Below, one piece after another: positions 52,799-63,023 of a stretch of 64,000 nt of DNA. The notes below the pieces were generated by a model that was not told where the DNA came from, made no database searches, and saw only the letters and a list, made by a program, of their open reading frames with translations. The number at the start of each line of letters is the position of its first letter. Within the stretch, counting starts at the first letter, position 1. Where the stretch lies: assembly GCA_002102225.1 (NCBI GenBank), contig LQPB01000057.1, positions 38,602-102,601 on the forward strand, read 5' to 3'. This DNA is from Mycobacterium interjectum (GTDB lineage: Bacteria; Actinomycetota; Actinomycetes; Mycobacteriales; Mycobacteriaceae). A program made the position numbers and the translations under genes.

Positions 52799-54225
52799 AG
52801 CCTGTCATTCTGCGGCCCCGCGGCGTTATGCGTCCAGCCGTCAGGTCGCTCGGCGATGTCTTTCATGTGTCGCAGCGCCGCGACGATGGTCGGTGCGCGC
52901 AGGGCCCGCATCCCGCTGGGAACGATCTCGCGTCGGGGGTCGTCCCCGTCCGGGATGAGCGCGATGCTGAACCCCTGGCGGGCGGCTTCGGCCAGCCGCC
53001 GTTCCATCCCGGCGACCCGGCGCAGGTCGCCGGCCAGCCCCACTTCACCCAGCATGACCGCGGTGGTGGGCAGCGGCAGGTTGGTATACGCCGAGGCCAG
53101 CGCGATCGCGACGGCGAGATCCGCGGACGGATCGGTCAGCCGCATGCCCCCTACCGTGGACAGGTAGACGTCGTTGACGGCGATGTTCAGCCGGGCGTGC
53201 TTTTCCAGCACGGCGGCGATCATCGCGGCGCGGGCGTGATCGATGCCGCTGACCGCGCGGCGCGGCGAGCCGCCCGACGGGCTCGCCAGCAGCGCCTGCA
53301 CCTCGCCGATCAAAGGCCGCTTGCCGTCGAGGGCCACCGTGATCGCGGTGCCCGCGACCGGCGCCGGCCGCTGGTCCAGGAATAGGTGCGACGGGTCGTT
53401 GACGTCCTCGATCCCGTTGTCGTGCAGCATGAAACACCCGACCTCGTCGGCGGCGCCGAACCGGTTCTTGATCCCGCGAACCATCCGCAGCGAGCCGTTG
53501 CGGTCGCCCTCGAAGTGCAGCACCACGTCGACGAGGTGTTCCAAAGAGCGCGGGCCGGCGATGGCGCCGTCCTTGGTGACGTGGCCGACCAGGATCAGGG
53601 CGACGCCGGCGGCCTTCGCGGCGGCCGTGAGCGCCGCGGTCACCGCGCGCACCTGCGTGACGCCGCCGGCGACGCCGTCGGCCTCGGTGGTGGACATGGT
53701 CTGCACCGAGTCGATGATCACCAGCGACGGTCGCACCGTCGCGATGTGGTCGAGCACCGTGTGCAGGTCGGATTCGGCGGCGAGGTACACCTCGTCGCCG
53801 CCGCAGTTGATGCGGTCGGCGCGCAACCGGATCTGGCCGGCCGACTCCTCGCCGGAGATGTACAGCGCCCGGCTGCCCGCCTGGGCCCAGCGGTGGGCGA
53901 CCTTGAGCAGCAGCGTCGACTTGCCCACGCCGGGATCGCCCGCCAGCAGCGTGACCGAGCCGGGGACCACCCCGCCGCCGAGCACCCGGTCCAATTCGGC
54001 GACGCCGGTGGAGCGGTGCCGCGTGTTGTGCGCCGCTATCGAGCTGATGGGGACGGCCCGCGACGCCGGAACCGCCGCGCCGACGCGACGCCCCCCGCCC
54101 ACGGCGGCCAGCACCGGCACCTCGTCGACGGTGCCCCAGGTGCCGCACTCCCCACAGCGGCCCACCCACTTGGCGGTGACGTGCTGGCATTCGGAGCAGC
54201 GGTATTGCGAGCGCGGATGTGCCAC
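52795..54225 (-). CDS. radA: DNA repair protein RadA
   Basis: 476 residues: N-terminal zinc finger YRCSECQH...RCGECGTW, RecA-like ATPase with Walker A GDPGVGKS and the RadA motif IKNRFG, and a Lon-like C-terminal domain (DPSADLAVAIALASAYTNLPL, GEVGLAGDLR). It aids branch migration in recombination. GTG start with a leaderless-type box TACCGT six bases upstream. Corresponds to Rv3585. First gene of the radA-disA operon. Confidence 0.95.
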   Translation of the reverse strand: MAHPRSQYRCSECQHVTAKWVGRCGECGTWGTVDEVPVLAAVGGGRRVGAAVPASRAVPISSIAAHNTRHRSTGVAELDRVLGGGVVPGSVTLLAGDPGVGKSTLLLKVAHRWAQAGSRALYISGEESAGQIRLRADRINCGGDEVYLAAESDLHTVLDHIATVRPSLVIIDSVQTMSTTEADGVAGGVTQVRAVTAALTAAAKAAGVALILVGHVTKDGAIAGPRSLEHLVDVVLHFEGDRNGSLRMVRGIKNRFGAADEVGCFMLHDNGIEDVNDPSHLFLDQRPAPVAGTAITVALDGKRPLIGEVQALLASPSGGSPRRAVSGIDHARAAMIAAVLEKHARLNIAVNDVYLSTVGGMRLTDPSADLAVAIALASAYTNLPLPTTAVMLGEVGLAGDLRRVAGMERRLAEAARQGFSIALIPDGDDPRREIVPSGMRALRAPTIVAALRHMKDIAERPDGWTHNAAGPQNDRL

Positions 54226-54231
54226 GTCATG

Positions 54232-54237
54232 ACGGTA
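54232..54237 (-). promoter_or_regulatory. Leaderless -10 box of radA
   Basis: On the minus strand TACCGT stands six bases before GTG 54225. Confidence 0.45.
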
Positions 54238-54285
54238 TCGGGCGGGTGCGACAAGCCCGGTGTGACAGGCCGGGTCAGCGCCCGG

Positions 54286-54804
54286 TCAGGCGGGTTGGGG
54301 CCCCACTCCGGCCGAAATCGGCACCATCACGCTGGCTTGCCCGGCCTTCTCGAAGTTGAAGGTGAAGTTGTAGTTCAGGCCGTTGCTGATGGGCTTGGCG
54401 AGCGCGACGGTCGCCTTGACCGCGTTGTTGGGCTCGAGCGGACCCGGGGCCACGTTCTGGCCCTCGGGCTTGCCGATGAACAGCATCCCCCCGGCGGGCA
54501 GCCGGCCATCGCCGCCGATCGTGACCGCGCCGATGTCACTGGTGATGCTCACCAGCCGGTCCGCGACGTCCGGCGACTGGTTGACGGCCACCGCCACCAG
54601 GTCCACCGTTCGCCCCGGCTGCAGGAAGTCACTGGTCTGCACGGCCTGCATGCGGATGTCGCGCAGCGCGACGTTGTTGATGGTGACGCGGTTGCCGTTG
54701 ACGGCGGGCTCCTGGGTGGCCATTTGCGAGATCTGACCGGCTCCGCAACCGCTGAGCAGCGCGGCGACCAAGGCGACCAGACCGACGACGGCGAAGCGGT
54801 TCAC
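54286..54804 (-). CDS. lpqE: Lipoprotein LpqE
   Basis: 172 residues. Clean lipoprotein signal MNRFAVVGLVALVAALLSGC with lipobox LLSGC at 17-20. The mature part is beta-rich (VNGNRVTINNVALRDIRMQAV, VDLVAVAVNQSPDVADRLVSI) and looks Ig-like. GTG start with AGGAGG. Corresponds to Rv3584. Function unknown. It is 60 bases downstream of the radA start on the same strand, but radA has its own -10 box. Confidence 0.88.
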   Translation of the reverse strand: MNRFAVVGLVALVAALLSGCGAGQISQMATQEPAVNGNRVTINNVALRDIRMQAVQTSDFLQPGRTVDLVAVAVNQSPDVADRLVSITSDIGAVTIGGDGRLPAGGMLFIGKPEGQNVAPGPLEPNNAVKATVALAKPISNGLNYNFTFNFEKAGQASVMVPISAGVGPQPA

Positions 54805-55594
<790 letters not shown>

Positions 55595-55609
55595 AGGCCA
55601 TGAGGTTCG

Positions 55610-56296
55610 GTGGTTACGCAGACCGGCACCTCGGGCAACGTGATTGCGGTCGTTCCGGCCGCGGGTTCGGGCGAACGGCTGGCCGCCGGCGTCCCGAAAG
55701 CATTTTGTGAGCTCGACGGGCGCATCCTGCTGGACCGCGCCGTCACGGGCCTGCTGCGGTCGGGGGTCGTCGACCACGTGGTGGTGGCGGTCCCCGCCGA
55801 CCGCATCGACCAGGCCAAGCAAGTCCTCGGCAGCCAAGCGACGGTCGTGGCCGGCGGGGCCGACCGTATCGACTCGGTCCGTCTTGCCCTGGGCGCGTTG
55901 CCCTGCGACTCCGAGTTCGTGCTCGTGCACGACGCCGCCCGCGCGCTGACCCCGCCCGGGCTGATCGTGCGGGTGGTCGACGCGCTGCGGTCGGGGTACA
56001 ACGCCGTGGTGCCCGCGCTGCCCCTGTCTGACACCATCAAGGCCGTGGACGCCAACGGGGTGGTGCTGGGGACACCGGAGCGGGCCGGCCTGCGGGCGGT
56101 GCAGACACCGCAAGGCTTCGCCACCGACCTGCTGCTGCGGGCCTATCAGCGGGCGGGCACCGCCGATTTCACCGACGACGCGTCGCTTGTCGAGCATGTC
56201 GGCGGCCAGGTCCAGGTGGTCGAGGGCGACCCGCTGGCGTTCAAGATCACCACGCAGCTCGATCTGGTGCTGGCCCGAGCGATCGTGCGCCGGTGA
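55610..56296 (+). CDS. ispD: MEP cytidylyltransferase
   Basis: 228 residues. Nucleotide-binding start VIAVVPAAGSGERLAAGVPKAFCEL, then VHDAARALTPPGLI and VQTPQGFATDLL, standard for IspD of the non-mevalonate isoprenoid pathway (MEP + CTP to CDP-ME). GTG with GAGG five bases before. Corresponds to Rv3582c. Overlaps ispF by four bases (GTGA). Confidence 0.95.
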   Translation: MVTQTGTSGNVIAVVPAAGSGERLAAGVPKAFCELDGRILLDRAVTGLLRSGVVDHVVVAVPADRIDQAKQVLGSQATVVAGGADRIDSVRLALGALPCDSEFVLVHDAARALTPPGLIVRVVDALRSGYNAVVPALPLSDTIKAVDANGVVLGTPERAGLRAVQTPQGFATDLLLRAYQRAGTADFTDDASLVEHVGGQVQVVEGDPLAFKITTQLDLVLARAIVRR

Positions 56297-56781
56297 GCGA
56301 GCTGCCTCCCCTGCCAAGGGTCGGGCTGGGCACCGACGTGCACCCGATCCAATCGGGGCGCCCGTGCTGGCTGCTGGGGCTGCTGTTTCCCGGCGACGAC
56401 GGCTGTGCGGGCCACTCCGACGGTGACGTGGGGGCGCACGCGCTGTGTGACGCGCTGCTGTCTGCGGCCGGGCTGGGCGATGTCGGCGCCGTGTTCGGGG
56501 TGGACGATGCGCGTTGGGAGGGCGTCAGCGGCGCCGACATGCTGCGCCACGTCGTCGGCCTGATCGCGGGGCAGGGGTATCGCGTGGGCAACGCCGCCGT
56601 CCAGGTGATCGGCAATCGGCCGAAGGTCGGTCCGCGCCGCGCGGAGGCGCAGCGGGTCCTGTCGGATCTGCTGGGGGCCCCGGTGTCGGTGTCCGCGACG
56701 ACCACCGACGGCCTGGGCCTCACCGGGCGGGGCGAGGGATTGGCCGCCATCGCCACGGCGCTGGTGTTCCCGACCGGCTAG
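56293..56781 (+). CDS. ispF: MECDP synthase
   Basis: 162 residues. Metal-binding GLGTDVHPI (Asp, His) and HSDGDVGAHALCDALL, with VSATTTDGLGLTGRGEGLAA near the end. Makes the cyclic diphosphate from CDP-ME-2-phosphate as a trimer. Corresponds to Rv3581c. Last of the carD-ispD-ispF run. Confidence 0.95.
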   Translation: MSELPPLPRVGLGTDVHPIQSGRPCWLLGLLFPGDDGCAGHSDGDVGAHALCDALLSAAGLGDVGAVFGVDDARWEGVSGADMLRHVVGLIAGQGYRVGNAAVQVIGNRPKVGPRRAEAQRVLSDLLGAPVSVSATTTDGLGLTGRGEGLAAIATALVFPTG

Positions 56782-56808
56782 CGCCGCGGGTTGCGGTAAT
56801 TGGGCAGG

Positions 56809-56826
56809 TAAGCTGGCACGTCGTGA
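56809..56826 (+). promoter_or_regulatory. cysS promoter/start element shared with lysS
   Basis: TAAGCTGGCACGTCGTGA, identical to 29737-29754 before lysS, with the -10 box TAAGCT and the GTG start eight bases later. It lies 27 bases after ispF, so cysS has its own promoter. Confidence 0.5.
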
Positions 56827-58232
56827 CCGATCGCGCCCGCCTGCGGCTACATGACACGGCAGCCGGTGCCGTGCGTGATTTCGTTCCGCTGCGCGACGGC
56901 CACGTCTCTATCTACCTGTGTGGCGCCACGGTCCAGGGCCTGCCGCACATCGGGCACGTCCGCAGCGGGGTGGCCTTCGACATCCTGCGCCGCTGGCTGA
57001 TGGCCCGCGGTTACGACGTCGCGTTCATCCGCAACGTGACCGATATCGAGGACAAGATCCTGGCCAAGGCCGCCGCGGCCGGCCGGCCATGGTGGGAGTG
57101 GGCGGCCACCTACGAGCGCGCGTTTTCCGCCGCCTACGACGCCCTGGACGTCCTGCCACCGTCCGCCGAGCCGCGAGCCACCGGGCATATCACCCAAATG
57201 GTCGAGTTGATGGAACGGCTGATCGAAACCGGCCACGCGTACGCCTCGGCCGGCGACGTGTACTTCGACGTGCTCAGCTACCCGGAGTACGGCCAGCTGT
57301 CCGGGCACAGGATCGACGACGTCCATCAGGGCGAGGGCGCGGCCACCGGCAAGCGCGACCAGCGCGACTTCACGCTGTGGAAGGGCGAAAAGCCCGGCGA
57401 GCCGTCGTGGCCCTCACCGTGGGGCCGCGGACGCCCGGGTTGGCACCTGGAATGCTCGGCGATGGCCCACACCTACCTGGGCCCGGAATTCGACATCCAT
57501 TGCGGCGGAATGGACCTGATCTTCCCGCATCACGAGAACGAGATCGCGCAGAGCCGCGCCGCCGGGGATGGCTTCGCCCGCTATTGGCTGCACAACGGCT
57601 GGGTGACCATGGGCGGCGAGAAGATGAGCAAGTCGCTGGGCAACGTGCTGGCCATCCCGGCGATGCTGCAGCGCGTGCGCCCGGCCGAACTGCGCTACTA
57701 CCTGGGCAGCGCCCATTACCGCTCGATGCTGGAATTCTCCGAAACGGCCCTGCAGGACGCGGTCAAGGCCTATGTGGGGGTGGAGGAGTTCCTGCACCGC
57801 GTGCGCAGCCGGGTCGGCGCCGTCGAGCCGGGGGAGTGGACGCCGAAGTTCGCCGAGGCGCTGGACGACGACCTGGCGGTCCCGGCCGCGCTGGCCGAAA
57901 TTCACCACACCCGCGCGGAGGGGAACAGGGCGCTCGACGCCGGCGACCACGAGGGCGCGCTGAAGCACGCCGGCGCGATCCGCGCGATGATGGGCATCCT
58001 GGGCTGCGACCCCCTCGACGAGCGCTGGGAATCCGGCGATGAGACGTCGGCCGCGCTGGCCGCCGTCGACGTGCTGGTGCAGGCCGAAATCGAAAATCGG
58101 GAAAAGGCGCGGCGGCAACGCAATTGGGCGCTCGCCGACGAGATCCGGGATCGGCTCAAGAACGCCGGCATCGAGGTCACCGACACCGCCGACGGGCCGC
58201 AGTGGGAACTGCAGGGCGGTCCAGAAAAATGA
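56823..58232 (+). CDS. cysS1: Cysteinyl-tRNA synthetase
   Basis: 469 residues, as in Rv3580c. Class I motifs: YLCGATVQGLPHIGHVRSG (zinc Cys and HIGH) and GEKMSKSLGN (KMSKS). Zinc ligands continue in WHLECSAMAHTYLG and HHENEIAQS. C-terminal helical domain binds the anticodon. GTG start. Shares its promoter element with lysS. Confidence 0.96.
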   Translation: MTDRARLRLHDTAAGAVRDFVPLRDGHVSIYLCGATVQGLPHIGHVRSGVAFDILRRWLMARGYDVAFIRNVTDIEDKILAKAAAAGRPWWEWAATYERAFSAAYDALDVLPPSAEPRATGHITQMVELMERLIETGHAYASAGDVYFDVLSYPEYGQLSGHRIDDVHQGEGAATGKRDQRDFTLWKGEKPGEPSWPSPWGRGRPGWHLECSAMAHTYLGPEFDIHCGGMDLIFPHHENEIAQSRAAGDGFARYWLHNGWVTMGGEKMSKSLGNVLAIPAMLQRVRPAELRYYLGSAHYRSMLEFSETALQDAVKAYVGVEEFLHRVRSRVGAVEPGEWTPKFAEALDDDLAVPAALAEIHHTRAEGNRALDAGDHEGALKHAGAIRAMMGILGCDPLDERWESGDETSAALAAVDVLVQAEIENREKARRQRNWALADEIRDRLKNAGIEVTDTADGPQWELQGGPEK

Positions 58233-58243
58233 CAGCCAAGTAG

Positions 58244-59173
58244 ATGGCCGGTAACTCGCGGCGCCGCGGGGCGGTACGCAAATCCGGCACCAAGAAGGGC
58301 CCGACCGTCGGCTCGGGCGGCCAGCGTCGCCGCGGGCTGGAGGGGCGCGGCCCCACCCCGCCCGCGCACCTGCGCCCCCACCATCCGGCCGCCAAGCGGG
58401 CCCAGTCGCAGCCGCGCCGGCCCGCCAAGCGCACCGACGAGACCGAAACGGTGCTGGGCCGCAACCCGGTGCTGGAGTGCCTGCGCGCCGGTGTCCCGGC
58501 GACCGCGCTGTACGTCGCCCTCGGCACCGAGGCGGACGAGCGACTCACCGAATCAGTCGCCCGCGCGGCCGATTTGGGCATCGCCATCCTGGAGGTGCCG
58601 CGCGCCGACCTGGACCGGATGACCACCAACCACCTGCATCAGGGCATCGCCCTGCAGGTGCCGCCGTACCGCTACGCCCACCCCGACGACCTGCTGGCGG
58701 CCGCCACCGACTCGCCGCCGGCGCTGCTGGTCGCGCTGGACAACATCTCCGATCCCCGCAACCTCGGCGCCATCGTGCGCTCGGTCGCCGCGTTCGGCGG
58801 CCACGGCGTGCTCATCCCGCAGCGGCGTTCGGCCTCGGTGACGGCGGTGGCCTGGCGCACCAGCGCCGGCGCCGCGGCGCGGCTCCGCGTGGCGCGGGCC
58901 CCCAATCTCACCAGGGCGCTGAAGGGTTGGGCCGACGCCGGACTGCGCGTCGTCGGATTGGACGCCGACGGCGACACCGCCCTCGACGACCTGGACGGCG
59001 CCGACCCGCTGGTGGTCGTCGTCGGCTCGGAGGGCAAGGGCCTGTCGCGGTTGGTGCGGCAGACCTGCGACCAGGTGGTGTCGATCCCGATGGCGGGTCG
59101 CACCGAATCGCTGAACGCCTCGGTGGCCGCCGGGGTGGTGCTGGCCGAGATCGCCCGTCAGCGCAGGCATTGA
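58244..59173 (+). CDS. SpoU-family 23S rRNA 2'-O-methyltransferase (RlmB-like)
   Basis: 309 residues. Residues 1-65 are a basic, low-complexity tail (RRRGAVRKSGTKKGPT). The substrate-binding domain begins ETVLGRNPVLECLRAG, and the SPOUT knot has LVALDNISDPRNLGAIVRSVAAFG, VVVVGSEGKGLSRLV and IPMAGRTESLNASVAAGVVLAE, the three SpoU motifs. Expected to methylate a guanosine ribose in 23S rRNA. Corresponds to Rv3579c. 11 bases after cysS. Confidence 0.92.
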   Translation: MAGNSRRRGAVRKSGTKKGPTVGSGGQRRRGLEGRGPTPPAHLRPHHPAAKRAQSQPRRPAKRTDETETVLGRNPVLECLRAGVPATALYVALGTEADERLTESVARAADLGIAILEVPRADLDRMTTNHLHQGIALQVPPYRYAHPDDLLAAATDSPPALLVALDNISDPRNLGAIVRSVAAFGGHGVLIPQRRSASVTAVAWRTSAGAAARLRVARAPNLTRALKGWADAGLRVVGLDADGDTALDDLDGADPLVVVVGSEGKGLSRLVRQTCDQVVSIPMAGRTESLNASVAAGVVLAEIARQRRH

Positions 59174-60217
59174 TTGATTTCTTTGGCCGAGCAGACGCAA
59201 AATTCCCCTACACGCCGAAGTTTTGGGCGATTTTGCGTCTGCTCGTGGAGTTCGGCCGCGCTGCTGGGACTGGGGCTGCTCCTTGCGCCGCCGGCTGCGG
59301 CGCAACCGGCCGAGTTCGACCTGCAGGCCCATCGCGGCGGGCGCGGGGAAACCACCGAGGAATCCCTGCGGGCGTTCGCCAAGTCGCTCGAACTCGGCGT
59401 CAGCACGCTGGAACTGGACATCGTCCTGACCAAGGATTCCCAGCCGCTGGTGTGGCACGACCCGACGATCGACCCGGCGAAGTGCGCGGACACCGCGCCC
59501 GCCTTCGCGGGCGACCCGGCGTACCCGTACGTCGGAAAGCTGGTGCACGAGCTCACCCTGGTGCAGATCCGCACGCTCGACTGCGGTAAGCGCCTCGCTG
59601 AATTCCCGGATGCTGAACCGGTGCGCGGCAACAGGATCGCGACGTTGCGCGACGTGTTCGCGCTCACCGACTCCTATCGCGCCTCGAACGAGGATCCAGT
59701 GCGCTTCAACATCGAGACGAAGGTCGAGGCCGACAAGCCGGGCGCCTCGGCCGGGCCGCAGGAGTTCGTCGACGTGATACTGGCGGCGGTCAGGGCGGCG
59801 GGCAAGGTCGATCGGGTGGCAATCCAGAGCTTCGACTGGCGCACGCTACCCATGGTGCGCCGGGCGGAGGCGTCGATCCCCCTGGTGGCCCTGTACAACG
59901 AGCGGACGTGGGCGCCGGGTTCGCCGTGGCTGGCCGGCGAAGCCCCGGAACTCATCGGCGACCCGCTGCTCGGCGCGTTGCTGGTGGGCGCCGACATCGT
60001 CTCGCCCGACTACCCGCTGGTGACTGGCACACCCTACGTCGATCGCGCACATGCGTTGGGGCTCAAGGTCATTCCGTGGACCGTCAACGACGCCGCCGCC
60101 ATGCGGGAACAGATCGGTTACGGCGTCGACGGCATCATCACCGATTTCCCGACGCTGGCGCGCGCCGTCATGGCCGGACTCGGCATGCCCCTGCCGCCGG
60201 CCTATCACCGGGGCTAG
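59174..60217 (+). CDS. Secreted glycerophosphodiester phosphodiesterase
   Basis: 347 residues from TTG 59174 (TTG 59183 is possible). GDPD motifs: LQAHRGGRGETTEESLRAF, LELDIVLTKDSQPLVWHDPTI and, later, GLKVIPWTVNDAAAM and GVDGIITDFP. The N-terminus SPTRRSFGRFCVCSWSSAALLGLGLLLAPPAAAQPA works as a signal peptide with a twin-arginine-like TRRSF. That start lies within an inverted repeat (59188-59245), so the repeat appears to have supplied the present N-region. No ATG/GTG start exists in frame near it. It hydrolyses glycerophosphodiesters from lipid turnover, outside the membrane. Confidence 0.82.
   Translation: MISLAEQTQNSPTRRSFGRFCVCSWSSAALLGLGLLLAPPAAAQPAEFDLQAHRGGRGETTEESLRAFAKSLELGVSTLELDIVLTKDSQPLVWHDPTIDPAKCADTAPAFAGDPAYPYVGKLVHELTLVQIRTLDCGKRLAEFPDAEPVRGNRIATLRDVFALTDSYRASNEDPVRFNIETKVEADKPGASAGPQEFVDVILAAVRAAGKVDRVAIQSFDWRTLPMVRRAEASIPLVALYNERTWAPGSPWLAGEAPELIGDPLLGALLVGADIVSPDYPLVTGTPYVDRAHALGLKVIPWTVNDAAAMREQIGYGVDGIITDFPTLARAVMAGLGMPLPPAYHRG
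59188..59245. repeat. Inverted repeat element with 16-base perfect arms
   Basis: CGAGCAGACGCAAAAT (59188-59203) and its exact complement ATTTTGCGTCTGCTCG (59230-59245) flank a 26-base spacer. It sits between the methyltransferase stop and the diesterase, and is read through as coding sequence of the latter. The words resemble a palindromic repeat family I recall from M. avium complex genomes. Confidence 0.85.
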
Positions 60218-60309
60218 CGCGTCGCAGCAAAACGTCGGTCGGAGCCAGAACTGCCCAACTGTCTTTGCTCAACGTCCAAAATGTCTCCCCTGCACCGCTG
60301 ACGCACGGA

Positions 60310-60315
60310 TATAGT
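60310..60315 (+). promoter_or_regulatory. Leaderless -10 box of the LuxR gene
   Basis: TATAGT stands six bases before GTG 60322; there is no Shine-Dalgarno. Confidence 0.5.
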
Positions 60316-60321
60316 CGCCAC

Positions 60322-62949
60322 GTGATCAGCGGCGACCCGCTGGCTGGGCGTGACAGCGAATTGGGGATCATTCGTCGCGCCCTGGGCGGCGCCGGCAAGC
60401 ACTCCGGCGTCGTGATCGCCGGAGCGGCGGGTGTGGGTAAGACCAGGCTGGCCCGCGAGGTGCTGCGCCGCGCCGAGGCGTCCGGTGAGCGGACAAAGTG
60501 GATCGTCGGCACCGAATCGGCGTGTGCTCTGCCGCTGGGGGCGTTCATCGGCGCGCTCGGCGGGGCGATGGCGGACCCGCTGGCGAACGTGCGCAAAGTG
60601 ATCGACTCGTTCGTCGCGCAACAGCGCAGGGCTCGCGTGCTGCTCGGCATCGACGACGCCCACCTGCTGGACGGGTTGTCCGCCCTCGTCGTCCACCAGC
60701 TGGCGCAGTCGGGTGGCACCCGGCTGGTCGTCACGGTGCGGACCGGCGGTCAGGAACCGGACGCGGTCACGGCGTTGTGGAAGGACGGGCTGCTGGCCCG
60801 CCTCGATCTCGAACCGCTCTCCGCCGCGGCGACGCGGGAACTCATCGAAAGCACGCTCGGCGGTCCGGTGGATGCCCGCAGCGCGAACCGGTTTCGAGAG
60901 CTGACCGGGGGAAACACCCTGTTCCTACGGCAGCTGCTGGGGGATCAGATCGCGGCCGGGCGGATGCGGCAATTGGCGGGGGTCTGGATGTGGGACGGCG
61001 ACGTCGCGGTCTCGGCGACCCTCTCCGACACGATCGCGCGCCAGATGGGGCGGCTCAGCCCGGGAGTGACGCTCGTGGTCGACACGCTCTCGCAGTGCGA
61101 GCCGTTGGCCGTCGACGCGCTGTGCGATGTGGTGCGCCGTCCCGACCTGGCGGCCGCCGAGAGCATGGGCCTGGTGAACGTCGAGCGCACCGGCGCGGGC
61201 CTGATGGCCAGGCTGGCGCACCCGCTGTTCGGTGAGCTGCGCCGGGCGAACGCCGGCGAGATGTATCTGTCGGGAATCCGGGGCAGGCTGGCGACGCGGC
61301 TGGCAGCCGACGGCGACGCCGACATGCAGGCCACCGTGCGACGCGCGCTGCTGAGGCTCGAGTCGGACCTCGATCCCGAGCCCGGGCTGTATCTGGAGGC
61401 GGCGCGGCATGCCATGACGCTGCTCGATCTGGATCTCGCCGACCGGTTCGCCGCGGCGGCCACCAAAGCCGGGGCGCCCGGAGCCGCCGGGGTGCGGGCG
61501 ATGAACCTGGTGCTGCTCGGTCGCGGCGAGGAGGCCGAGACGGCGCTGCGCGACATGGCCGACACCGACCTGCCCGACGGCCATCACTGGGCGACGGTGC
61601 GAGCCGCCAACCTGATCTGGATTCTCGGCAAGCCGCAAGTCGCGGCGGCGATCCTGGAAGATCTCGCCGCGGGCGCGGAGACCCCGGCGCGCGCGGCGGA
61701 GCGCCTGGCCGTGCAGGCCTGCCTGGACGCGGTATCCGCGCGCTGTCAGCCCGCGGCCCAAAATGCCCGGGCCGCATTGAGTTTCGATGCCCTGCCGGGC
61801 TTTCACGCGATGATGGCGTCGCTCGCCCTGATCATGGCGATGGGGGCGTTGGGGGAGGTCGATGAGCTCGCGAGCGTGGCCGAGCAGGCGCTGCGGCGTG
61901 CGACGACGTCGTTCCAGGCCTCCCATATGCGATTCTGGTTCGGAGCGGTGTACGGTCGCGCCTGCCGGTTGACCGGACGCATCGACGAATTCGTCGGCAC
62001 GGCAAAGCAGCTGGCCGATTCGGCCCGCGACGTACCCGGCCTCGCCTATGCGAACCTGGCCCTGCTGTTGGGCAACGCCGAACTGGTTCGCGGTGCCGCC
62101 GCCGACGCGGCCCGGCTGGTGCACGAGGCTCTCGCCGGGGCCGAAAGACACGCCGTCACAACGGGTTTGCGGGCGGCGAGCTACTTCGCGCTGGCCGAGG
62201 CGCACGCCAAGCTCGGGCAGGCCACCGAGGCGAACGACGCCGTCGAAGGGGCCCGGGCCTGTGTGTCGCCCGACTTTTTGTTCATGCACACCGCCCTCTC
62301 GCTGGCCGACGGGTGGGCGATGGCGGCGAGCGGTCGCTTGAGCGAGGCCGTGGCGAGTGCCCGGCAGGCGGCGCAGCTTGCCCGCGACCGCGGCCAGCCT
62401 ACTCACGAGCTGGCCTGCATACAGGCCTCGGCTCAGTGGGGCGACGCCTCCCAGGCCGCCCGGGCGCGGGAGCTGGCCACGGCGTTGTCACTGCCGCTGG
62501 CCGACGCCGTCGCGGTGCATGCGGAGAGCTTGCTCGCCGCGGACGGCGAGGGATTGCTGGCCGCGTCGGCGGCCTACCGGCGGATCGGCGATCTCGCCGC
62601 GGCCGCCGACGCCGCGGCGCAGGCGTCCGTCGCCTTCGACGAGCGCCAGCACCACCGGCGCGGGCTGTACGCCGCCGCGCTCGCCAAGGAACTGGCCGAC
62701 AACTGCGGCGGCTTGTGCACGCCGGCGCTGCGCACCCCGGCGGGTCTCAAACTGTCGGGCCGCCAGCGCGACGTCGTCGAGCTCGTCGTGGCCGGCTTGT
62801 CCAACCGCCAGATCGCCGAGAAGCTGGTGATGTCGGTGCGCACCGTGGAGGGCCACGTGTACCGCGCGTGCCAGCGCGTCGGGGCCCAGTCCCGTGAGGA
62901 ACTGGCCTCGATCGTCAGATCCGGACCGGGCGACAGCGCGGCCGGCTGA
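60322..62949 (+). CDS. Large AAA-type LuxR-family transcriptional regulator
   Basis: 875 residues. N-terminal ATPase with Walker A GAAGVGKT (34-41) and Walker B VLLGIDDAH (about 108-116), a long alpha-helical TPR-like middle (about 350-790), and a C-terminal LuxR HTH: LSGRQRDVVELVVAGLSNRQIAEKLVMSVRTVEGHV. This is the LAL/MalT-like class, which sense small molecules or proteins through the repeats. Targets are unknown. I do not recall it between Rv3579c and Rv3578 in M. tuberculosis. The start is set by the leaderless box. Confidence 0.88.
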   Translation: MISGDPLAGRDSELGIIRRALGGAGKHSGVVIAGAAGVGKTRLAREVLRRAEASGERTKWIVGTESACALPLGAFIGALGGAMADPLANVRKVIDSFVAQQRRARVLLGIDDAHLLDGLSALVVHQLAQSGGTRLVVTVRTGGQEPDAVTALWKDGLLARLDLEPLSAAATRELIESTLGGPVDARSANRFRELTGGNTLFLRQLLGDQIAAGRMRQLAGVWMWDGDVAVSATLSDTIARQMGRLSPGVTLVVDTLSQCEPLAVDALCDVVRRPDLAAAESMGLVNVERTGAGLMARLAHPLFGELRRANAGEMYLSGIRGRLATRLAADGDADMQATVRRALLRLESDLDPEPGLYLEAARHAMTLLDLDLADRFAAAATKAGAPGAAGVRAMNLVLLGRGEEAETALRDMADTDLPDGHHWATVRAANLIWILGKPQVAAAILEDLAAGAETPARAAERLAVQACLDAVSARCQPAAQNARAALSFDALPGFHAMMASLALIMAMGALGEVDELASVAEQALRRATTSFQASHMRFWFGAVYGRACRLTGRIDEFVGTAKQLADSARDVPGLAYANLALLLGNAELVRGAAADAARLVHEALAGAERHAVTTGLRAASYFALAEAHAKLGQATEANDAVEGARACVSPDFLFMHTALSLADGWAMAASGRLSEAVASARQAAQLARDRGQPTHELACIQASAQWGDASQAARARELATALSLPLADAVAVHAESLLAADGEGLLAASAAYRRIGDLAAAADAAAQASVAFDERQHHRRGLYAAALAKELADNCGGLCTPALRTPAGLKLSGRQRDVVELVVAGLSNRQIAEKLVMSVRTVEGHVYRACQRVGAQSREELASIVRSGPGDSAAG

Positions 62950-63023
62950 CGCCCGATACCCGCCAAGCCGAGCAGCCGTGTTCGCGGCCGGTCAGGGCCG
63001 TGGTCCGGGTGCGCTCCCGAGGG

